NCBI GenBank assembly: GCA_003223695.1
Contig: QHVY01000074.1
Span: 1-9,951, forward strand
DNA: 9,951 nucleotides
Origin: Acidobacteriota bacterium
GTDB lineage: Bacteria > Acidobacteriota > Thermoanaerobaculia > Gp7-AA8
Direction of reading: 5' to 3'
The position numbers were made by a program, and so were the translations under genes. Under the pieces are notes generated by a model. The model was not told the DNA's origin, made no database searches, and saw nothing but the letters and a program-made list of their open reading frames with translations. Positions 6,588-9,951 of this stretch are shown piece by piece (the first letter of the stretch is position 1; each line of letters opens with the position of its first letter).

Positions 6588-6656
6588 TCATTGTACCGGC
6601 GTTTTCGTAGCGAACGGGAAGGGCCGGCATTTTGCTGCTCGCCGCCCGCCCGCCAT
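6588..6656 (-). CDS. Possible 22-residue micro-ORF upstream of the thioesterase
   Basis: An ATG at 6656 opens a 22-codon frame that begins MAGGRRAAKC, ends PFATKTPVQ and stops with TGA 3 bases before the thioesterase ATG, in the same frame. It has no Shine-Dalgarno sequence. Instead a TACAAT box lies 5 bases before its ATG (GGTACAATAAATCATG), which is the same arrangement as at the thioesterase start. The peptide is Arg/Lys-rich at its start. The last nine residues are identical to the last nine of HMG-CoA lyase in this window because both are encoded by the same 28-bp repeat. This could be a translated leader peptide coupled to the thioesterase, or simply repeat sequence that happens to be open. 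I lean to the latter. Confidence 0.25.
   Translation of the reverse strand: MAGGRRAAKCRPFPFATKTPVQ
6590..6595 (-). promoter_or_regulatory. TACAAT -10-like box almost touching the thioesterase start
   Basis: Read on the minus strand, TACAAT is followed by GAAGC and then the thioesterase ATG. Transcription normally starts about 7 bases after a -10 box, which would place the first RNA base at or next to the ATG. No convincing -35 hexamer is visible at 17 bases, so this is tentative. The box is also part of the 28-bp repeat. Confidence 0.4.
6590..6617 (-). repeat. 28-bp dispersed repeat, copy A
   Basis: ATTGTACCGGCGTTTTCGT, one variable base, then GCGAACGG matches positions 7241-7268 at 27 of 28 bases in the same orientation. 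On the minus strand the copy reads in frame as PFATKTPV plus the start of a CAA codon at the end of the micro-ORF, and then runs into the TACAAT box and the thioesterase start. Confidence 0.8.
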
Positions 6657-6669
6657 GATTTATTGTACC
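6657..6669 (-). repeat. Partial repeat copy upstream of the micro-ORF
   Basis: GATTTATTGTACC is identical to 7236-7248, where it forms the edge of copy B. Its eight-base core ATTGTACC also occurs at 6590-6597. On the minus strand it reads GGTACAATAAATC and is followed directly by the micro-ORF ATG. It lies exactly 72 bp from copy A, so the two look like a degenerate tandem duplication whose similarity extends into both start regions (ATGGCGG). Confidence 0.6.
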
Positions 6670-6739
6670 AATTAATGTATCGATTATTGCACGGAGACTC
6701 TCCGCGCGCGTTCAAAGGCACGACACAGCAGCCGAGGAA

Positions 6740-7177
6740 TCAGCGTTTTAGCGCAACGAACCCGATCAGTGCGAGCAAAGCAGCGAGCGCGGCGAGCGTC
6801 GACGGCGACAGCGTCGGCACGGTGCTGCTGACCGTGAACGCGTTCGGCAGTGTTGCGGTTCCGCAAAGAGTGACCACCGACACCGATTCTGTAGCGGCCG
6901 ACTGCGCAGGCGATACGGCGCTGATGGTCGTGGAATTTACCACCGTGAACGAAGGGCTGTTGGTGCCTCCAAACTGCACGCCGGTGGCGCCAGTGAAGTT
7001 CGTTCCGGTGATCGTCACGATCGTGCCGCCAGATGTTGGGCCGGTCGTCGGACTTACCGAGACAACCGTGGGTGCAGTGCAAACGACTCCCGCATGGATC
7101 ACCGGCGTCGCGAATGAGAAAATTGCGAGCGCAGCCAAAACAATGGCTGACTTTGAGGTTCGAGCCCCTTGAGACAT
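6740..7177 (-). CDS. Small secreted IPT/TIG-domain protein with IPTL-CTERM sorting tail
   Basis: A 145-residue exported protein. Residues 1-29 form a signal peptide (basic MSQGARTSKS, hydrophobic AIVLAALAIFSF, probable cleavage after IHA). Residues 36-116 are a single IPT/TIG immunoglobulin-like domain, with the typical VSVSPTTGPTSGGTIVTITG opening and TNFTGATGVQFGG. Cys33 and Cys105 could form a disulfide. The tail VPTLSPSTLAALAALLALIGFVALKR (120-145) matches the IPTL-CTERM pattern: IPTLS-like motif, transmembrane helix, basic end. This predicts processing by an exosortase and surface attachment or release. One IPT domain with a sorting tail is unusually small, since such tails usually end much larger proteins. 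It has its own promoter and a good ribosome site and is flanked by repeat copies A and B. Role unknown. Confidence 0.85.
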   Translation of the reverse strand: MSQGARTSKSAIVLAALAIFSFATPVIHAGVVCTAPTVVSVSPTTGPTSGGTIVTITGTNFTGATGVQFGGTNSPSFTVVNSTTISAVSPAQSAATESVSVVTLCGTATLPNAFTVSSTVPTLSPSTLAALAALLALIGFVALKR

Positions 7178-7185
7178 CGAATTTT

Positions 7186-7191
7186 CTCCTT
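7186..7191 (-). promoter_or_regulatory. Ribosome binding site of the IPTL-CTERM gene
   Basis: AAGGAG on the minus strand, 8 bases before the ATG at 7177. It is the clearest Shine-Dalgarno sequence on the minus strand of this window, and it contrasts with neighbouring genes that lack one. Confidence 0.8.
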
Positions 7192-7204
7192 CTGCTATGT
7201 GGCG

Positions 7205-7233
7205 AAGATATGGAAAATCCGCAGTCTCGTCAA
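7205..7233 (-). promoter_or_regulatory. Sigma70-type promoter of the IPTL-CTERM gene
   Basis: On the minus strand, TTGACG (7228-7233) and TATCTT (7205-7210) are separated by exactly 17 bases. The start site would fall near 7198, giving a leader of about 20 bases that contains the AAGGAG ribosome site. The spacing and the position between the upstream stop codon and the start codon make this a convincing prediction. Confidence 0.7.
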
Positions 7234-7238
7234 CGGAT

Positions 7239-8171
7239 TTATTGTACCGGCGTTTTCGTGGCGAACGGAACGCCGCGCGTGCAAGCCTGCAGATAGCGCC
7301 CGGGCAGCGGATGATCGAGATACGGTCCGACGATCGATGATGCGGCGACGAGCCTCTCGAGACTCACGCCAGTCTCAATGGCCATGCGATCGAGCATGTA
7401 GATCAGATCTTCGGTTGCCAGATTGCCGGATGCGCCCGGAGCGTAAGGGCAGCCTCCGAGTCCGCCCGATGACGCATCGAATGTGGCGATTCCCATCTCC
7501 AGCGCCGCGAGCGTGTTCGCCAGTGCGGTGCCGCGCGTGTCGTGAAAATGCATCGCCAACTTTTGTGCGGGAATCACCTGCAGCAGGATTCCGATGACGC
7601 CCTGAACCTGCATCGGCGTGCCGACGCCGATCGTGTCGCCGACCGACACTTCGTAGCAGCCGAGGTCGAGGAGGCGGGCGGTGACTTCGAGGACTTTTTC
7701 CGGCGGAACGTCACCTTCGTACGGGCAGCCGAACGCGGTGGAAACATATCCTCGTATTCGCATCTGCTCTTCGCGCGCTCGCAGGGCCACCGGCGCGTAA
7801 TTCTCGAACGACTCGTCGATCGTCATGTTGATGTTGCGTTGGTTGAATGTGTCCGACGCAGCCGTGAAAATGGCGATCGATTTCACTCCTGCGTCAATCG
7901 CGCGCTCGAGCCCTTTCATGTTCGGCACGAGCACCGGATATTCGACTCCCGGATCCTTTGGAATCTCGCGATAGACCTCCGCAGTATCGGCCATCTGCGG
8001 AACCCATTTGGGGCTGACGAACGCGCCGGCTTCGATGACTTTTAATCCCGCATCGGCAAGCGCGGTGATGTATTCGATCTTCGCTTCCTTCGGAATCGTG
8101 ACCTTCTCGTTCTGCAGGCCGTCACGCGGTCCGACTTCCACAACCTTCACCGACTCGACTGGGATTCTCAT
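7239..8171 (-). CDS. mvaB: Hydroxymethylglutaryl-CoA lyase
   Basis: A 310-residue TIM-barrel enzyme that cleaves HMG-CoA to acetoacetate and acetyl-CoA, the last step of leucine/isovalerate breakdown. The start carries VEVGPRDGLQNEK (11-23), with Arg16 and Asp17 for catalysis and metal binding. Other family marks are AGAFVSPKWVPQMAD, STAFGCPYEGDV, MHFHDTRG (His208 and His210 as metal ligands) and the signature GGCPYAPGASGNLATEDLIY (239-258), with catalytic Cys241 and Asn250. The ATG at 8171 overlaps the biotin-carrier stop as ATGA. The last nine residues, PFATKTPVQ, and the bases just before the stop come from a 28-bp repeat also found at 6590-6617. The natural end was probably near LPGRYLQA, so the C-terminus seems to have been extended by the repeat. 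This should not harm the barrel. Confidence 0.95.
   Translation of the reverse strand: MRIPVESVKVVEVGPRDGLQNEKVTIPKEAKIEYITALADAGLKVIEAGAFVSPKWVPQMADTAEVYREIPKDPGVEYPVLVPNMKGLERAIDAGVKSIAIFTAASDTFNQRNINMTIDESFENYAPVALRAREEQMRIRGYVSTAFGCPYEGDVPPEKVLEVTARLLDLGCYEVSVGDTIGVGTPMQVQGVIGILLQVIPAQKLAMHFHDTRGTALANTLAALEMGIATFDASSGGLGGCPYAPGASGNLATEDLIYMLDRMAIETGVSLERLVAASSIVGPYLDHPLPGRYLQACTRGVPFATKTPVQ
7241..7268 (-). repeat. 28-bp dispersed repeat, copy B (end of HMG-CoA lyase gene)
   Basis: It matches copy A (6590-6617) at 27 of 28 bases. In the shared reading frame the one difference (GCC versus GCT) leaves alanine unchanged, and the next difference turns TGA into TAA, which is still a stop. Similarity runs on as GATTTATTGTACC into 7236, and that 13-mer occurs again at 6657-6669. 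Confidence 0.8.
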
Positions 8172-8548
8172 TTCAACTCAATCAAGTCGGTACCTGGCTG
8201 CACCAATTCCCCCTCACGGCAGTTGATCGCGACAACGGTGCCGTCGCTCGGTGCGGCGATCACATGCTCCATCTTCATCGCCTCGAGGATGACGAGCGGC
8301 ATGCCGCGCGTCACCTCTTGCCCAACGTCTGTAAGAATTTTCAGTACCACGCCCGGCATCGGCGCGCTCATAGAATGCTCCCGGTGACGAGCACGTCCTC
8401 GGTCCGAGGTGTCGACGGTGTACGTTTCGCCGTCGAATTTGAAGCTCACTCGTGTTCCCTGAATGACGAACGGAACGAAAACGGTGCGGCCGTCGATTTT
8501 CAGTTCGGCGATATTTCCGCGCGTAGCGACCAGCTTCACGTCGCTCAT
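8168..8548 (-). CDS. Biotin carboxyl carrier protein of an acyl-CoA carboxylase
   Basis: A 126-residue biotin/lipoyl-attachment protein. The C-terminal half (about residues 60-126) is a complete biotinyl domain: SAPMPGVVLKI, then VILEAMKMEH with the biotin-accepting Lys92 in EAMKM, then IAAPSDGTVVAINCREGELVQPGTDLIEL. The first 55 residues (KLVATRGNIAELKIDGRTVFVPF...VSFKFDGETYTVD) form a small beta-rich segment like the region before the biotinyl domain in carboxylase alpha chains. It would carry CO2 between a biotin carboxylase and a carboxyltransferase subunit, neither of which is in the window. Sitting directly before HMG-CoA lyase, it most likely serves methylcrotonyl-CoA (or a related acyl-CoA) carboxylase. 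Both ends overlap neighbours by four bases (ATGA), so it is translated by coupling from pyrE. Confidence 0.9.
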   Translation of the reverse strand: MSDVKLVATRGNIAELKIDGRTVFVPFVIQGTRVSFKFDGETYTVDTSDRGRARHREHSMSAPMPGVVLKILTDVGQEVTRGMPLVILEAMKMEHVIAAPSDGTVVAINCREGELVQPGTDLIELK

Positions 8549-9117
8549 CGCGTGTGGCGGCTTCCCGGCGCGTCGAGCGGCACTCCACTCGCGCAGATTG
8601 GGCAGATCGTCTCGCTGTATGTTTCCAGCGCCATCGAAGCAAGGTTGACGTATGGGGCGTCGAACGGGTTCTCGCGTCCGCTGCGATTCAAAATCGACGC
8701 GAACCCCACCACCCGCCCACCCGCAGCGCGCACGACATCGGCTGTTTCGCGAGTCGATTTGCCGGTGGTGACAACATCCTCGACGATCACCACCGGCTCA
8801 TTGTTTTCGATTCTGAATCCGCGGCGCAGGGTCATCCGGCCGTCTTTCCGCTCCGTGAAAATGAATGGCAGATCGAGCGCTTCCGCGACGACGTAGCCGA
8901 CGATGATGCCGCCGAGGGCGGGGGAGACGATCTTGGAAGGAGAGAGTGGACGGATGCGTTCCGCCAGTTCGGTGCCGACCGCCTTCGCATCGCGAGGATG
9001 CTCGAGCAGCAGCGCACACTGGACGTAGTCGGCGCTGTGGAGGCCGGACGACAGGCGGAAGTGGCCGTGAAGCAGAGCGCCGCTTTTCTGCAGCATCGCC
9101 GGCAGGTCGAGCGCCAT
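8545..9117 (-). CDS. pyrE: Orotate phosphoribosyltransferase
   Basis: A 190-residue cytoplasmic enzyme that joins orotate and PRPP to make orotidine monophosphate in pyrimidine synthesis. The PRPP-binding loop VVIVEDVVTTGKST is at 109-122. The N-terminal part LLHGHFRLSSGLHSADYVQ (16-34), the SPALGGIIVGY segment (65-75) and the flexible loop FTERKDGRMTLRRGF (87-101) are standard. The end has CPICASGVPLDAPGSR, as in one PyrE subgroup. The start is set at ATG 9117 (MALDLPAMLQ), since the longer open frame upstream runs through the divergent gene and has no family similarity. A promoter ends 7 bases before this ATG, leaving no room for a leader. Its stop overlaps the biotin-carrier start as ATGA, placing pyrE first in an operon with leucine-breakdown genes. 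Confidence 0.94.
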   Translation of the reverse strand: MALDLPAMLQKSGALLHGHFRLSSGLHSADYVQCALLLEHPRDAKAVGTELAERIRPLSPSKIVSPALGGIIVGYVVAEALDLPFIFTERKDGRMTLRRGFRIENNEPVVIVEDVVTTGKSTRETADVVRAAGGRVVGFASILNRSGRENPFDAPYVNLASMALETYSETICPICASGVPLDAPGSRHTR

Positions 9118-9124
9118 CGAGTCG

Positions 9125-9153
9125 AGAATAGAATGTCGTCCGGAGACGTGCAA
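9125..9153 (-). promoter_or_regulatory. Sigma70-type promoter of the pyrE operon, probably leaderless
   Basis: On the minus strand, TTGCAC (9148-9153) and TATTCT (9125-9130) are separated by 17 bases. Seven bases (CGACTCG) then lead directly to the pyrE ATG, so RNA should start at or within a base or two of the start codon. The -35 box overlaps the first base of the divergent yqeY start codon. TAGAAT (9129-9134) on the other strand could serve as the yqeY -10 box, though no -35 partner is evident. Confidence 0.55.
9142..9145 (+). promoter_or_regulatory. Ribosome binding site of yqeY
   Basis: GGAG lies 7 bases before the yqeY ATG and supports 9153 as the start. It sits inside the spacer of the divergent pyrE promoter. 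Confidence 0.65.
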
Positions 9154-9599
9154 TGGGAAAGCTGACCGAGCAGGTGCGCGCCGATTTGACGGAATCGATG
9201 AAAGCGCGCACGGCGGAACGAACATCGACTTTGCGAATGCTGCAGGCGGCGATCAAAAACGAGCAGATCAACGTCGGCCACGAGCTGTCGGACGAAGAAG
9301 CATTGGGCGTGATCCGCAAGTCGATCAAGCAGCGCCAGGACTCCGTTGAACAGTACACGAAGGGAAATCGACCGGAGCTGGCGGCGAAAGAGCAGGCGGA
9401 GATCGAGATCCTGAAGAGCTACATGCCGCCCGAATTGTCGGATTCAGAGCTCGAGTCGGGATTGCGCGAGATCATCGCGTCGAGCGGCGCACAATCGAAA
9501 AAAGACATGGGCAAAGTCATGAAAGAAGCAACCATGCGATACAAAGGGCGGGCGGATGGGAGGAAAATTCAGGAGATTGTTTCGAGGCTACTGCCATGA
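9153..9599 (+). CDS. yqeY: GatB/YqeY domain protein
   Basis: A 148-residue, fully helical, highly charged cytoplasmic protein that matches the stand-alone YqeY family at its usual length. Typical marks are LRADLTESMKAR-like helix 1 (here VRADLTESMKAR, 8-19), TLRMLQAAIKNEQI (25-38), the ALGVIRKSIKQRQDSVEQY helix, ILKSYMPPELSDSEL, and GKVMKEATMRYKGRADGRKI. The fold equals the tail domain of the GatB subunit of the tRNA-dependent amidotransferase, which contacts tRNA. The role of free YqeY proteins is poorly defined, but a tRNA-linked task is often assumed. It is transcribed away from pyrE across a 35-bp gap. Its stop overlaps the next start as ATGA, so the two genes are coupled. Confidence 0.93.
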   Translation: MGKLTEQVRADLTESMKARTAERTSTLRMLQAAIKNEQINVGHELSDEEALGVIRKSIKQRQDSVEQYTKGNRPELAAKEQAEIEILKSYMPPELSDSELESGLREIIASSGAQSKKDMGKVMKEATMRYKGRADGRKIQEIVSRLLP

Positions 9600-9951
9600 C
9601 ATCAGCGAAAGAGCAATTTCTCAACGCCTACGATCGCGAGCACGCCATCACGATGCGGCTTCTGCGCGCGTATCCGACCGACAAACTCGATCTGCGACCG
9701 CATGCAATGTCCAAAACCGCGCGCGAGCTCGCCTGGGTCTTCGCCATCGAATGCGGCCTCGGTACTCGGCTGTGGAACGACGAGTTCGCGAAAGGAGTTC
9801 CGTCAGGAAAGCCGCCCGAAGCGCCGCCCGATTGGAATGTCCTGCTTGGCGGCGTCGAGAAGACGTACGCCGATTTTCGAAAAATCGTTCAGTCAGCATC
9901 GGACGAGGATCTTCTGAAGAAAACTCATTTCTTCACCGCGCCGAAAACAAT
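9596..9951 (+). CDS. DinB-like family protein, N-terminal part (3' end outside window)
   Basis: The frame from ATG 9596 is open to the window end (118 complete codons). It overlaps the yqeY stop as ATGA. The opening EQFLNAYDREHAITMRLLRAYP (about 6-27), followed by DLRPHAMSKTARELAWVFAIE (31-51), resembles DinB/DfsB-like four-helix proteins, in which a first helix '.Y..E...T..ll...P' is followed by 'S..ELA'. These are metal-binding proteins, some acting as thiol-dependent transferases. At the place of the usual metal-binding histidine in helix 2 (ELxxH) this protein has valine or phenylalanine, so the metal site may be altered. The C-terminal ligands are outside the window. The family call is by pattern only. 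Confidence 0.7.
   Translation, partial: MTSAKEQFLNAYDREHAITMRLLRAYPTDKLDLRPHAMSKTARELAWVFAIECGLGTRLWNDEFAKGVPSGKPPEAPPDWNVLLGGVEKTYADFRKIVQSASDEDLLKKTHFFTAPKT

Noticed and set aside
5820..7172. A 450-codon open frame on the + strand
   Set aside because: It runs antisense across four well-supported minus-strand genes and an intergenic region, has no domain-like order, and is a by-product of GC-rich codon use.
9118..9225. Longer pyrE start, 36 codons upstream at 9225
   Set aside because: The extension overlaps divergent yqeY and lacks PyrE similarity, and the promoter at 9125-9153 would lie inside the coding region.
1..9951. CRISPR, phage, toxin-antitoxin or other defence system
   Set aside because: No regularly spaced repeats, cas, integrase, phage structural or paired small toxin-like genes were seen. 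The recognisable genes are metabolic, iron-related, tRNA-related or surface proteins.

Overview
The window is GC-rich bacterial chromosomal DNA, packed with genes and mostly on the minus strand. It looks like core and semi-core genome with a few repeat-derived inserts, not phage or plasmid. No tRNA, rRNA, CRISPR array or transposase was seen. The gene mix fits a Gram-negative bacterium with an exosortase system. It holds an IPTL-CTERM surface protein, a DinB-like enzyme, a hypothetical protein beginning MITGFNTD, leucine-degradation genes and a Fur-FTR1 iron module. Acidobacteriota or a neighbouring soil phylum is my best guess, but this rests on general resemblance and is not proven by the sequence.

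Layout. 1-612 (+) is the C-terminal third of glutamyl-tRNA synthetase. Its end overlaps, tail to tail, an iron module on the minus strand: fur (1322-1828) followed 3 nt later by an FTR1 permease (560-1318). A perfect 7-1-7 palindrome (1842-1856) just upstream of fur looks like its own operator. Between fur and the next gene lies a MITE-like element of about 215 bp with long inverted arms (1891-2105).

2112-6584 (-) is a probable transcription unit. It starts with a hotdog-fold thioesterase, followed by a SirB1/transglutaminase-like TPR protein and a conserved hypothetical protein. It ends with an unusual 809-residue membrane protein that joins an SPFH-like domain, an alkaline-phosphatase-superfamily domain and TPR repeats. 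The phosphatase domain has lost the usual Asp-His metal pair.

6585-7270 is the most repeat-rich stretch. A small secreted IPT/TIG protein with an IPTL-CTERM tail has its own good sigma70-type promoter. It sits between two copies of a 28-bp repeat. One copy supplies the last codons of HMG-CoA lyase. The other supplies the end of a 22-codon micro-ORF and a -10-like box almost touching the thioesterase start.

7239-9117 (-) is a tight operon, pyrE, biotin carrier protein, HMG-CoA lyase, joined by two ATGA overlaps. It combines pyrimidine synthesis with leucine/isovalerate breakdown. pyrE has a sigma70-like promoter placed so that the transcript should begin at or next to its ATG. Divergent from it, yqeY (9153-9599) and a DinB-like gene (9596 to the window end) form a + strand pair, also with an ATGA overlap.
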